NCBI GenBank assembly: GCA_003427395.1
Contig: BFEA01000037.1
Coordinates: 833,209-885,005, forward strand
Length of the DNA: 51,797 nucleotides
Origin: Chara braunii
Lineage: Eukaryota; Streptophyta; Charophyceae; Charales; Characeae
Reading direction: 5' to 3'
Shown here: positions 21,933 through 33,847 of the stretch, in pieces
Layout of the letters: each line of letters starts with the position of its first letter
Numbering within the stretch: position 1 is the first letter of the stretch
Program-made: the position numbers and the translations under genes
Notes under the pieces: model-generated
What the model saw: only the letters and a program-made list of their open reading frames with translations
What the model was told of the DNA's origin: nothing
The model's database searches: none

Positions 21933-21950
21933 TGGTATCGGAGCGGTTCG
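21933..21950 (+). other. E4 primer-binding site, initiator-Met tRNA type
   Basis: TGGTATCGGAGCGGTTCG follows the LTR by one base. Its first 12 bases equal those of the E1 primer site. Confidence 0.85.
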
Positions 21951-22263
21951 AGCCCGCCCAACCCACCATGCTTCGTCGCCAACACCTGGCCATCATCAGC
22001 ATCATCGTCGTGATCGTCGTCGCAGTGCCACGTCATCGTCGCGATCGTTGCCGTTGTGCCACGTCATCATCGTCATCGTCGCGATCGTCATCGTCGTGCC
22101 ACGTCATCATCATCACCGTCGCGATCGCCGTCGTCGTGCCACGTCACCGCGCCGTGCCATCCTCATCATCGTCGTTGTTACTCCGTGCAGATAAGTAATC
22201 GACGACAATTTTTTTATTTTTATTTTTTTTATTATTTTCTTTTTCTTCTTTTACTTCCTCCCC
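21951..22263 (+). repeat. E4 leader, CATCGTCGTC-type repeats
   Basis: Degenerate repeats of CGATCGTCATCGTCGTGCCA carry recurrent GTGCCACGTCA. They produce Ser/Arg/His-rich ORFs that I do not treat as genes. A T-rich tract precedes the gap. Confidence 0.7.
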
Positions 22264-22540
22264 NNNNNNNNNNNNNNNNNNNNNNNNNNNNNNNNNNNNN
22301 NNNNNNNNNNNNNNNNNNNNNNNNNNNNNNNNNNNNNNNNNNNNNNNNNNNNNNNNNNNNNNNNNNNNNNNNNNNNNNNNNNNNNNNNNNNNNNNNNNNN
22401 NNNNNNNNNNNNNNNNNNNNNNNNNNNNNNNNNNNNNNNNNNNNNNNNNNNNNNNNNNNNNNNNNNNNNNNNNNNNNNNNNNNNNNNNNNNNNNNNNNNN
22501 NNNNNNNNNNNNNNNNNNNNNNNNNNNNNNNNNNNNNNNN
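22264..22540. other. Assembly gap (run of N)
   Basis: 277 undetermined bases lie between a T-rich tract and a C-rich tract inside E4. The true length is unknown. Confidence 0.99.
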
Positions 22541-22720
22541 GCCGTTCTTCCCCCCCTAACTGGTACATTTCCCCCCCGCGCGACTTTCCCCCTCACTATC
22601 ACTATCATCATCATCATCATTATCATCATCATCATCATCATCACTATCATCACCATCATCATCATCATCATTATCATCACCATCATCACTATCATCATCA
22701 TCATCATCGATAACCTACTC
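22541..22720. repeat. ATC microsatellite after the gap
   Basis: Runs of ATC with TATCATC and CACCATC interruptions (22597-22710) continue the simple-repeat character of the E4 leader. Confidence 0.9.
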
Positions 22721-22779
22721 GTGCAACCCTACCTACCACGCTATCACCCGATCAATCGTAGAAAGGATCGCTTCGCCCT

Positions 22780-23940
22780 CGATTTACATCAAAACTAATT
22801 TATTCCTTTATTTATTTTATTGACATTTCAAATTCATGTAAATACTTAATTCATTTCAAATTCATGTAAATATTTAATTCACCATCTTTCTCGACATTTC
22901 TTTTTCAAAAATATTTTCTTTTTCAAAATTTCTTTTTGAAATACGTTGGAAATAAGAAGTTAATTTTTCAAATATTCTCGAAATACTTCCTCCCTGAAAA
23001 TTCTTTACAATTTAAAGCTTCCCTTTTTTGAAATTTCACGATCGAAATTATTTTTATTTTTTTTAATTATTTCGCTTTGAAATTACCTTTGTACTATTTT
23101 CGAAAATACGTCGCAAATAATTCGTTAGTTGCACAAAATCTTTTCGAAATACTTTAGAATTAAATCACCTTTTTTTCACAAATTTCTTTTAAAATCTTTT
23201 TCGTTTGAAATTTTCCTTTTGAACCTCCCTTTTGCATTAACTAATTTGTTCTTTTTCAAAATTTTGAATTTTAAAATACTTTTGAACTCTTTACTTTTTT
23301 TCGAAATTTCTTTGAAACATCTTGAAATTAAGTATTCTTTTTTTTTTTAATTTTTTTTTTTTTTTTGAAATTTCTTGAATACTTTAGCATTAATTCATCT
23401 CTTTTTGGAATACCCTTAATTTCTTTCCAAATTCCTTGGAATCCTTTTGCAACTCGTAATTAGCCCTTTTTTGAAATTTTGAAATCACATTTTGAACTTT
23501 GAAATTATGTACTTATTTTTACGAAACTATTTCGAAATTTATTTTCTCTACCGACATTTCGTTAAATTCACGTTCGGAATTAATCCCTTCCTTCGGAATT
23601 AATTATTATTTTTCCAAAATTTCAATGAAAATTTTTAAAATTCCACCTCCTAATTATTTTTTTATAATTCGAAGATATTCCGAAACTTCATGTAAATAAA
23701 ATTTGAAATAAATTCAAATTTATTTTCTACAAATATTTTGAACAACGAATTTTGTAAATCTCTCCTTCGGATCCTTCGAAATTTTGTTCTACCCAAATTA
23801 TTTTCGAATAAATAAAATTCCAATCAGAATAAATTTATTTATTCAATATTAATTCCCTACTTTTAAAAAAAAATAATAATAAAAAAAAAAATATTGGCAA
23901 TTATCTTTATTCTTGAATTTATTGATAAATAAATAAGGGA
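22780..23940. repeat. AT-rich degenerate repeat with TTCGAAA/TTTGAAAT motifs
   Basis: The stretch is strongly AT-rich with endlessly varied CGAAAT, TTTGAAAT and TTCAAAT words at short, irregular spacing. It has no ORF over 80 aa. It sits between the E4 leader and gag and contrasts sharply with the C-rich gag that follows, so it could be E4 leader or an insertion. Confidence 0.6.
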
Positions 23941-23959
23941 TTGCCCCCCCCACCTCCAC

Positions 23960-25635
23960 ATGCCACCACGCCAAACCAAGAACTCCCAACGTGCCGCCGT
24001 CGATGCCGCCGCCACCGCTGCTGCTGCATCCTCCACACCCGTTCAAGCCACGTCCTCCACCCCCTCTTCCCCCGACATGGCCGCATCTTCCATCAACATG
24101 TCTAACATCCACACCGACTCAGTCGATAGCATCGCCCGCAACCTCACAGGCGAACAACCACCAGCAAACACCGCCATCCCCGACCTCTCTGCCGTCCTCC
24201 ACGCACTCAACACCCTCCGAACCTCCGTCACTGCCTCTCTCGACGACATGAAGGCCAACATCTCGTCCATATGCGACCGTGCCACCATGATCGAAGGGAC
24301 CATCCCTTCCATCACGGTCGTCACCACAGCGCAAACCACTCCATCCTCCACAACGCAAACCACTCCCTCCTCCACAGCCGCCTCCAGCAACACCCCCCCG
24401 CCGACCTCCTCCACTCCTACCACCTCTACCACCACATCCACCAACCCTTCAACCTCCACCACTGTTCCGTTCCCTCCACCTCCCCTCATCTGGCGCATCC
24501 AGCACACCGCCTCATTCCTCGCCCATCCACGTCACCCCTCTTCCCCCCCGCACTCCCAAACCCTCTCCCAACCCATCATGACCACCTCCACCATCCCCAC
24601 CATCCGTCCCACCTATTCCCAAGTCACCTCCGGGGTTTACCCCGCAACCAAATCGACCACACCTGCTACGACACCACCCCCGATAACCTCAACTTCAACA
24701 CCCTCGCGCAGATCGTTCACTGCGACGGGGAAATCCCCCGTTCCTTCCGATCTGGCGAAATCATGTCCTTCTTTGGCCTCCCCCACGAGGACGTTTTCCT
24801 CTTCCTAACCCAACTTCAGAACTCTTTTCACCTCCACCACATGCCCCTTGCCCACTGGCTCCCCATTGCCACCTCCCGCCTCCTCGGCAATGCAGCCAAA
24901 TGGTGGATGGCTGAAGTTAGCAACAGCCGAGCCTCCGGAGGACCACGTCATGCCTTCCTCCAATGGATCAACCTTCTCACTGCCACCTTCCTTGACGACT
25001 ACCTTGAACAATTATGCCACCTCCGCCAGACCGGTCCCACGAACCGCTTCGTCGAATACGTCCGGTCCCTCCGCCACCACCTCCCCACACCGTCATTCCC
25101 GACTTTGCGTTCATCTCCCGCTTCAAACGAGTATGCCACAAAGACCTTGCAACCGGCCTCGCCCACGAACCCGACATGCCCCTTGTTGACCTCCTCTCTC
25201 ACATGCTTCACCACGATCGACTCCTCCACCCCCACCACCAGCACCCGCCCAACACCTCCCGCACCCGCTTTTTCCACCACATCACCCCCGAAGACACCAC
25301 CTCCATCACTTCCTCGGACGAGTTCACCACACCTGACCCCGACGCATCTTCCGATTCACTCGATTCTTCATCCCTCACTTCCGAGGAACTCGATGTCGTC
25401 CAATTCATGAGAATGGAACGTAGAGATCGCAGCTCCCGACGACCCTCATCTACCTCACCCTCCCGCCTGAAGAAACTCACCCCCGAGGAGCGCACCTACC
25501 TCCAAGCAAAAAGGGGTTGCTTCCGTTGTCGCCAATTGGGGCACCAACAAACCAACTGCCCCAATGCCGCACGATTCACCCGCCAGTCCGCCTCCACTCG
25601 ACACAGTCCCAGGGCACTGACCCGGCATCGACATC
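23960..25635 (+). pseudogene. gag: E4 gag: Thr/Ser/Pro-rich N-terminus, capsid, intact zinc knuckle
   Basis: Three overlapping plus frames carry one gag. The N-terminus is in the frame from ATG 23960 (Ala/Thr/Ser/Pro-rich, 23960-24640). The capsid core is in the next frame from about 24640 (LNFNTLAQIVHCDGEIPRSF, then FFGLPHEDVFLFLTQL and AAKWWMAEV, to about 25080). The C-terminal part is in the third frame from about 25085 (VIPDFAFISRFKRVC to 25635), where the zinc knuckle CFRCRQLGHQQTNC at 25519-25560 has all four ligands. Only frameshifts, not stops, break it, unlike E1 and E2. C-rich codon use differs from the AT-rich DNA upstream. The start codon is the first ATG after the AT-rich block. 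Confidence 0.75.
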
Positions 25636-26150
25636 GCGTCTTTCGGCCCACCCGTCAGTGACGTCCTCCGTCCCACCGATGGCCCATCTGGCATCGACAA
25701 TTCATATGCCTCCCCCCTCTCCGGTGACGCTTCCTCCACCGGATGACTCCCAGGCCTCGCAAACACCTCCCATTGCCTCATGCTCCTCTACCCTTCCTCC
25801 AAATGCATCCACTATCACCTTCTCCGATGTTGTTGAGAAACAAGCCCGACACGATCGGCTTGTCCGCTTAGGCAACGAACAACGTCGCCTCAACACCATC
25901 ATCTCCACCGCCAACTCATCTCGTTTCCACCTCAAATTCATCGCTGCCACCCTTGGTGCATCTACAACTAAGTCCCGGGCCATCCTCGACATTGGAGCCA
26001 CCGGTAGCTGCATCACCGACGCGTGTGTCAGCAAAGTCGGTCTTACCTCGACTGGTTATGACTCCCCGATCACGATTCGCCTAGGGGACAAAGACACCGT
26101 CGTCGTTGTAGACCGCACGGTTCCCGAGACCACCATGACCGTTGTAGGGG
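25600..26150 (+). pseudogene. E4 protease domain, pol truncated
   Basis: The frame that includes 25517-26317 encodes a Ser/Pro-rich linker, a helical segment (FSDVVEKQARHDRLVRLGNE) and a retropepsin-like site ILDIGATGSCITDACVSKVG near 25985, with Ile where Thr or Ser normally follows the catalytic Asp. After about 26150 the protein loses resemblance to a protease, and no RT, RNase H or integrase is seen, so pol is deleted or lies elsewhere. Confidence 0.65.
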
Positions 26151-27400
26151 CCGCACCCTTAAGGACTTTCGAGCCTAAGTCGACCCCGCTGCGGGTCCCA
26201 TTTGGCCCGACCGGCCCACGCTCACGCTCAGGGCGCGGGTCGTTCGTCCCAGGGACATCCCCACCTAGTGCAATGAGATGGATGGGGGTGGGCCGTTTGC
26301 GAGAGGGCTTTACATAGGGGGATGTAGCTCCACTCTCGCGTCAAGATGGTAGCTCATTGGTCACTCGCGGCGTTTTCCTTGATTCAATTAAGTATGTCCA
26401 GGCAATCGCTCTTTCCAATACTCAGGCAGTCCAGGGAGTTCATTGAGAGTTTGTCTTCTTACCTTTTCACTAGGTCTAGTGGCTCAGGACAGCCCCGACA
26501 GCATCCTTGGGGTAAGGCGGCGTCGCCCGGACCCCTAGCCGCTATATTTTTTTTGGGAGAGCCACTAGCATCACATCCACCTATCCAAGGCAGCCCTTAG
26601 TCCTTCCAGGCTTGCGTTGCATTCACGAGAGAGCCATTGCATTCAACCATCACGCAACCACATCCAGGCGTCTACCATTCGTCCAAGCATCCGACCATCC
26701 GACCATACAACCCATCCCACATCCACAGCTTGCAAGGTCCAAGTCCTTCCCTTAGCCAATTCTCCCATCCTAGTCCTCAACCGTGGATCCAGCCTGGCCA
26801 AATCGTCCCAGGCTACTCACCTGCGCAAGACCACACAAGACAAATGACAAAGTACAATCCCCATTGGGGTCAACACATCGCCCCTCCCCGCAGTCCTAAG
26901 TTGCCTTTGCCTTCCAATTGCTCTTATGAGTTCCCTTCCCTTTCCCACAGGTAGGCCAAGCGATCACCTCAATCGTGCATTCCGGGAGGATGGCTGAGTC
27001 AAAACTGACCTTGTCGCAAAAGTAGCACTCCTTTTCTCTTTCACAATTGTTCTCAATAGTCTCGTATCCTTTCCGTCTTGGTGGCATAAGGGACCGGCAG
27101 CCCTTCCCTTGCCCTCGCTTTCCACCAAGTGAGGACCGAGTTCCTTTCCGTTCGTTCCCTGGCAATGTAACAGGTGAGGGTAGAGGTTAGTCACATGCCA
27201 TGGAGGGAGAGGGGTGATGGAAGGGTTAGGGGTTAAAGAGTTTTGAAGGAATGAAGGAAGACGGAGGGAGAGGGGGAGGAAAAGAGAGAAAGAGAGAGAG
27301 AGAGAGACAAGAAGCTTCACATCTTAATCGACCTTGCTCATTGACTTACCCTAACCGATCCTGCCCGAGGTCCCGTGCATTGCCCTTGCGACCCCCTAAG
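26151..27400. other. Non-coding spacer after E4
   Basis: No gene recognised. A Cys-containing ORF on minus (26896-27165) has no family signature. GGAATG...CCATGG words and a GA-rich tract (27245-27310) are present. GGCAATGTAACA at 27161-27172 could be an LTR edge, but I find no partner. Confidence 0.4.
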
Positions 27401-28990
27401 ACTTTCGGGTGGACGGGTGTGGGTGATGGAGGAGGAAGAAGGGTTGGGGGTGGTTGGCTATGGTGGAAGGGTGTGGGTGATGGAGGAAGAAAAAGGGTAG
27501 GTGGTCGGCTACGGTGGGCGGGTGTGGGTGAAGGAGGAGGAAGAAGGGTTGGGGAGGTCCGGCTATGGAGGATGGACGTGGGTGATGGAGGAGGGAGAAG
27601 GGTAGAGTGTGGTCGGCTATGGTGGACGAGTGCGGGTGATGGAGGAGGAAGAAGGGTTGGGGGTGGTTGGCTATGGTGGACGGGCGTGGGTGATGGAGGA
27701 GGAAGAAGGGTTGAGGGTGGCCGGCTATGGTGGACGGGTGTGGGTGATGGAGGAAGAAGGAGGGTTGAAGGTGGTCGGCTATGGTGGACGGGTGTGAGTG
27801 ATGGAGGACGAAGAAGGGTTGGGGTGGTCCAGCTATGGTGGACGGGTGTGGGTGACGGACGAGGAAGAAGGGTTGGGGAGGTCCGGCTATGGAGGATGGA
27901 CGTGGATGATGGAGGAGGAAGGAGGGTCGGAGATGGTTGGCCATGGCGGACGGGTGTGAGCGGAGGAGGAAGAAGAAGGGTTGGGGTGCTCCAACAATGG
28001 TGGACGGGTGTGGGTGACGGAGGGGGAAGGAGGGTTGAAGGTGGTTGGCTATGGCGGACGGGTGTGGATGACGGAGGAGGAAGGAGGGTTCGAGGTGGTC
28101 GGCTATGGTGGACGGGCGTGGGTGAGGGAGGAGGAAGAAGGGTTGGGGAGGTCCGGCTATGGAGGATGAACGTGGATGATGGAGGAGGAAGGAGGGTCGG
28201 AGGTGGTCAGCTATGGTGGACGGGTGTGGGTGACGGGGGAGGAAGAAGGGTTGGAGGTGGTCGGCTATGGTGGACGACCGTGGGTGAGGGAGGAGGAAGA
28301 AGGGTTGGGGAGGTCCGGCTATGGAGGATGAACGTGGATGATGGAGGAGGAAGGAGGGTTGGAGGTGGTCGGCTATGGTGGACGGGTGTGGGTGATGGAG
28401 GAGGAAGAAGGGTTGGAGGTGGTCGGCTATGGTGGACGGGTGTGGGTGACGGGGGAGGAAGAAGGGTTGGAGGTGGTCGGCTATGGTGGACGGGTGTGGG
28501 TGATGGAGGACGAAGAAGGGTTGGGGTGGTTCGGCTATGGTGGACGGGTGTGGGTGACGGAGGAGGAAGAAGGGTTGGGGAGGTCCGACTACGGAAGATG
28601 GACGTGGATGATGGAGGAGGAAGGAGGGTTGTGGATGGTTGGCTATGGCGGACGGGTGTGGTGAAGGAGGAAGAAGAAGGGTTGGGGTGGTCCGGCTATG
28701 GTGGACGGGTGTGGGTGACGGAGGAGGAAGAAGGGTTGGGGAGGTCCGGTTATGGAGGATGGACGTGGATGATGGAGGAGGAAGGAGGGTCGGCGATGGT
28801 CGGCTATGGCGGACGGGTGTGAGTGAAGGAAGAAGAAGGGTTGGGGTGGTTCGGCTATGGTGGACGGGTGTGGGTGATGGAGGAGGAAGAAGGGTAGAGG
28901 TGGTCCGGCTATGGCGGATGGACGTGGGTGATGAGGGAGGGAGGAGGGTCGGAGATGCTCCGGCTATGGAGGATGGACGTGAAAGAAGGC
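27400..28990 (+). repeat. 54-bp minisatellite with mixed subunit order
   Basis: About 29 units of 54 bp (core GGCTATGGTGGACGGGTGTG followed by GATGGAGGAGGAAGAAGGGT). A variant subunit with GGGGAGGTCCGGCTATGGAG occurs at 27551, 27875, 28145, 28307, 28577 and 28738, that is at spacings of 324, 270, 162, 270 and 161 bp, which are multiples of 54 (one base lost in the last). Because 54 is a multiple of three, a 523-aa ORF with an 18-residue repeat runs through it; this is expected from the period and is not evidence of a gene. Confidence 0.92.
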
Positions 28991-29139
28991 CCGTTGGACG
29001 TATCCTAACTCCTAGCCCCGTGCCTCAGTTTTCTACTTCAGGTGTCTGGCTGCCCCATATCACTTTTCGGAAGTCACCGGTCACAGCAAAAATGGGGAAG
29101 GGACTGAACTGCAGCCCACACAAACACACACACACACAC

Positions 29140-29632
29140 ACATACACCGATTGTCACCGGGCACAGCCAGGGGTAAAGGCGGACTGCACAAGTTACCGGG
29201 GACTGCAACATTCACACGCACACACACCGAATGTCACTAGGTACAGCAGGGGGTAAAGGTGGACTGCACAAGTCACCGGGAACTGCAGCATTCACACGTA
29301 CACACACCGAGTGTCACTGGGTACAGCAGGGGGTAAAGGCGGACTGCACAAGCTACCGGGGACTGCACCACTCACACATACACACACCGAATGTCACTGG
29401 GTACAAAAGGGGGTAAAGGTGGACTGCACAAGCTACCGGGCACTACAGCACTCACACATACACACACCGAACGTTGCTGGGTACAGCAGGGGGTAAAGGT
29501 GGACTGCACAAGTCACCGGGAACTGCAGCATTGGCACGTACACACACCGAGTGTCACTGGGTACAGCAGGGGGTAAAGGCGGACTGCACAAGCTACCGGG
29601 GACTGCAGCACTCACACATACACACACCGTTA
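29140..29632 (+). repeat. 80-bp tandem repeat, about six units
   Basis: The unit contains GGGTAAAGGCGGACTGCACA and CACACACACCGA, with starts spaced exactly 80 bp (for example 29231, 29311, 29391). A short CA run marks each unit. Confidence 0.93.
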
Positions 29633-29639
29633 TAGCCTA

Positions 29640-31375
29640 ACAACAAGATTAAAGCAATCTGCCTACAGGAACGTTCGCCGAGGCATCCCAAGGTAATTCG
29701 CAACTTACTCATGCATCAAGATTAGTGAAAGCACAAGTTTGAGAGCATCTAACCCATCGGAAAGTTCACCGAAGCCTCCCAAGGTAATTCGCAACTTAGA
29801 CATGCATCATAATCAGTGAAGGCACAAGTTTGAGAGCATCTAACCCAGCGGAAGGTTCATCGGAGCATCCCAAGGTAATTCGCAACTTAGACATGCATCA
29901 AAATTAGTGAAAGCACAAGTTTTGAGAGCATCTAACCCAGCGGAAGGTTCACCGAACTATCACAAGGTGAATCGCAACTTACCCAAGCCCCTAAATCAGT
30001 GACAACTCAAGATTTGAAGCAATCTATGAAGGGGAAACATCACCGAACTATCACAAGGTGAATTGCAACTTACCCAAGCCCCCAAATCAATGAAAACACA
30101 AGCTTTTAAGCAATCTAAGAAGGGGGAACATCACCGAACTATCACAAGGTGAATTGCAACTTACCCAAGCCCCCAAATCAGTGAAAACACAAGTTTTGAA
30201 GCAATCTATGAAGGGGAAACATCACCGAACTATCGCAAGGTGAATCGCAACTTACCCAAGCACCTAAATCAGTGAAAACTCAAGATTTGAAGCATCAAGA
30301 CAAGGGGAAACATCACCAAACTATCACAAGGTGAATCGGAACTTACCCAAGCCCCCAAATCAGTGAAAACACAAGATTTGAAGCATCAACACAAGGGGAA
30401 ACATCACCGAACTACCACAAGGTGAATTGCAACTTACCCAAGCCCCCAAATCAGTGAAAACTCAAGATTTGAAGCATCAACACAAGGGGAAACATCACCG
30501 AACTATCACAAGGTGAATCGGAACTTACCCAAACACCCAAATCAGTGAAAACTTAAGATTTGAAGCAATCTATGAAGGGGAAACATCACCGAATTATCAC
30601 AAGGTGAATCACAACTTACCCAAGCACCCAAATCAGTGAAAACACAAGATTTGAAGCATCAACACAAGGGGAAACATCACCGAAGTATCACAAGGTGAAT
30701 CGCAACTTACCCAAGCACCCAAATCAGTGAAAACTCAAGATTTGAAGCATCAACACAAGGGGAAACATCACCGCACTATCACAAGGTGAATCGCAACTTA
30801 CCCAAGCACCCAAATCAGTGAAAACTCAAGATTTGAAGCATCAACACAAGGGGAAACATCACCAAACTATCATAAGATGAATCGCAACTTACCCAAGCAC
30901 CCAAATCAGTGAAGACTCAAGATTTGAAGCATCAACACAAGGGGAAACATCACCGAACTATCACAAGGTGAATCACAACTTACCCAAGCACCCAAATCAA
31001 TGAAAACTCGAGATTTGAAGCATCAACACAAGTGGAAACATCACCGAACCATCACAAGGTGAATCGCAACTTACCCAAGCACCCAAATCAGTGAAAACTC
31101 AAGATTTGAAGCAATCTAGGAAGGGGAAACATCACCGAACTATCACAAGGTGAATCGCCACTTACCCAAGCACCCAAATCAGTGAAAACACAAGATTTGA
31201 AGCATCAACACAAGGGGAAACATCACCGAACTATCACAAGGTGAATCGCAACTTACCCAAGCATCCAAATCAGTGAAAACGCAAGATTTGAAGCATCAAC
31301 ACAAGGGCAAACATCACCGAACTATCACAAGGTGAATCGCAACATACCCAAGCACCCAAATAAGTGAAAATCGCA
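29640..31375 (+). repeat. 91-bp satellite array, about 19 units
   Basis: The unit contains GAAACATCACCGAACTATCA and CCCAAATCAGTGAAAACTCA; successive GAAACATCA starts at 30671, 30762 and 30853 give a 91-bp step. The first units (29640-29990) are more divergent and the array is most regular from 30200 to 31300. It directly precedes the end of the E2 LTR. Confidence 0.95.
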
Positions 31376-31528
31376 GTTTTGACAAGAGGAGGAGGGGGAG
31401 AAGGGGGGAGAAAAGGAAAGGAAGAAGGAGAGGAAGAAGAAGAAGAAGAAGAAGAAGAAGAAGAAGAAGCAGAAGCAGAAGAAGAAGAAGGAGGAGGCCT
31501 CCCTCCTCTTTCACTCACCTCTTGCTGG
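31376..31528. repeat. GA-rich and AAG microsatellite
   Basis: A polypurine stretch (GGAGGAGG, then 12 AAG-type repeats at 31430-31490) lies between the satellite and the LTR. No gene. Confidence 0.9.
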
Positions 31529-31920
31529 TCTCTAGGCAGTGGAGTCCCAATGCTTGGTTCTAGCCTCCTGGGTATGGCTTTTCCTCTCTCCCAAGCTCTC
31601 TCCTCCTTCCCTCACACCTCTCCTTTAGCTATGGCAGGTCCCTACTTCTAAAGCTGTGGAGTCCTTCCCTCTAGAAGGGCTATGGGGACCCCTTTCAGCC
31701 TCTCCTCCTACTTCACAGCCTGAGGGCTATGGCGGACCACTCTCCTTGCTCCCTCCTAGCCTCTAGGTCACCTTTCTTAGCCCTACCACCATAGCCAGGC
31801 TGCAGGCTAGCTCCGACCCTCACTCCCTTGCTTCTCTCCCACTCGGACTCTTTCCTGAACTCATTTGGGCAGCTTGGGCACCTCTCATGCTCAAATGAGA
31901 GTTGCGGCCTACAGCTCCAG

Positions 31921-31928
31921 CTTATATA
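31921..31928 (-). promoter_or_regulatory. E2 LTR TATA box
   Basis: TATATAAG read on minus lies about 390 bp before the LTR end, a reasonable distance for an R-U5 segment. The 5' LTR keeps it at 50941-50948; the relative at 1-4238 has the degraded TTATGTAGG at 821. Confidence 0.5.
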
Positions 31929-32590
31929 GGCTGGAACAGGTGCACCGCCCAACCTCTAGGCCCCTCCAAGTGCCTCTAGGTGGAGCGAGGTACCCCAAAG
32001 GCCAAATTTTCGGTTTTGGCCTCTCCAGGGGTACCTGGTCCTCATTTTGGCCAGGTACATGCAGTCTGAGAGGCTGGTACCCTCTCGGACTACCCCTTGG
32101 CCCAGCCCGGCCTCTTTTTACTTCAAAAAGTGTTGCCTTTTGGGGTACCCTTTCCCAAAATGCAGCCTTTACTGAAAATTGAGGGCCTCAAGGCCCATTT
32201 TTCGCCTTTTTCTTGGTCTAGGCCTCCTTTGGGTAGGCCGTTGCATTTTTCCAAATCGCGGCACAGATCCCAGCCGTAGATTTGGCTGAGATCTATGGTT
32301 CTCATCATTCCGAGTTACTCCAAGCTCCGCTTGCTCCAAATTTGAGTCCTTTGCTCCAATTTTCAATTTTTTTTGATGTACCTGGCCCAAACCTTGGGCC
32401 AAATTCGCAGTTTTGTTTTGCTCCTCTCTTTGTTTTCCCTCCATTTTGCTGCCAACTCATTCCGGAGCTAGCCGTTTTGTGTCATCCCACAAAAAACGGC
32501 TAGATCCCCTCTATCATGGGATCAGATTTCAGATCTAAGGCCCAAAATGAGCCGGCCAACTCACATCAGCATTTTTCCTTATTTTTGTTG

Positions 32591-33815
32591 TGTAATGACC
32601 CGCCAAAAACACAGACTGAGAACATTGCTGATTGCTGGGATTTGTCACTGGAATGAATGCCTTGCTGTGATTACCGCATTCTGCTGTGGTTCCAAGTCTG
32701 TGTGTATGCGTGCCTGCTGGTTTGCATGCCTGTTTGAGTGCTTGCCGGTTGTGTGTGTGTGCGTGCCTGCTGGTTTGCATGTCTGTCTGAGTGCTTGCTG
32801 GTTGGGTATGTGGTGTGACCCGCAAGGGTACTTGTTGGTTGCGAGGCCCACCGGGCTGGTACTTACCTGTGGCCGTGACTTTGAAGGGTTGCAGGGGGGT
32901 AAACACGCCGGTAGCGGGGAGTAGGCCCACGACACTTAGAGCAGCTGGGCAAAAACACTCAAGTAGCAGGTAGGCCGCGCAGAAGAAGACAAAAGTTGGC
33001 ATTTTTAGAGGCCCAGTAGCGGTAGGTTAGAGGTAGGCCGGTACCAGTCCAAGTAGCCCGGGTCTAGGGCCTGTGCGGAGAATAACAGAGCCTGCAATGA
33101 TGTTTCCCTCCAAAAGGGAGGAGGTACCGGTTGCTGGGACGCCGCTTGGCCTAGGAAGTCACCGCCCAGGAGGCCGGTAGGCCGCTATATCTTCAGGAAG
33201 AGCGGAGAGCTCTTCCTCATTTGCGGTATGCAAGGATTGGCGACATGCTGCTGGAGCGCAGCGCTGGACTGAAGCAGCGCTGCTTGGAGGTGAAGGTCCG
33301 CTGGGGCTCAGCCTGGCTATGGTGAGCACCCCAGCTTGAGGAGGAGGAAGAAGGGGGCATGGTAGGAGAGTGGTAGGGCACTTACCTGGCTATGGTGGAC
33401 ACCATCTTCATCACCTTGTTGGGCGCTGCATCTGGAAGGCCCCAGTTGGGGTAGCGCTGCACCAGAGCAGCTCAAGGCAGAGTCAGGCATAGCGGGCCAA
33501 GTCAAGCAGCGGCATAGCTGCTTTGGGTTGTCTTCTGGACATCAGGGCAGCACCATAGCTGCCACCCAGTAGTCCGCCATGGCCTATGCATGAGAGAGGA
33601 GGTTGAAGGAGGGAAGACATAGCCATGGTGGACTTGTTGTTGTTGTTGTTGTGAGTTGAGTCAGCAGTAAGGGGGAACTTTGGACATTGATTCTGGTTCA
33701 TCCATTCATTGTTATTATTATTATTGAGAGAAGAATAAGATTGGTGAAGAGAAGGAGGAAGGAGGAAGGAGGAAGGTGGAGAGAGAAGGGGGAATTGTCA
33801 TTGGTCTTGCTGGTG

Positions 33816-33847
<32 letters not shown>

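Noticed and set aside
21933-21950. tRNA gene at the E4 primer site
   Set aside because: Only the primer-complementary stretch is present; no cloverleaf can be formed from the flanks.
22056-22707. Long ORFs on both strands across the N run
   Set aside because: They are open only because N codons cannot be stops.
27251-28822. 523-aa plus-strand ORF with an 18-residue repeat
   Set aside because: It is the translation of a 54-bp minisatellite; the period keeps any stop-free frame open, and the opposite strand is open as well.
29640-31375. CRISPR-like regular array
   Set aside because: The whole 91-bp unit is repeated with no variable spacers, and the window is eukaryotic.
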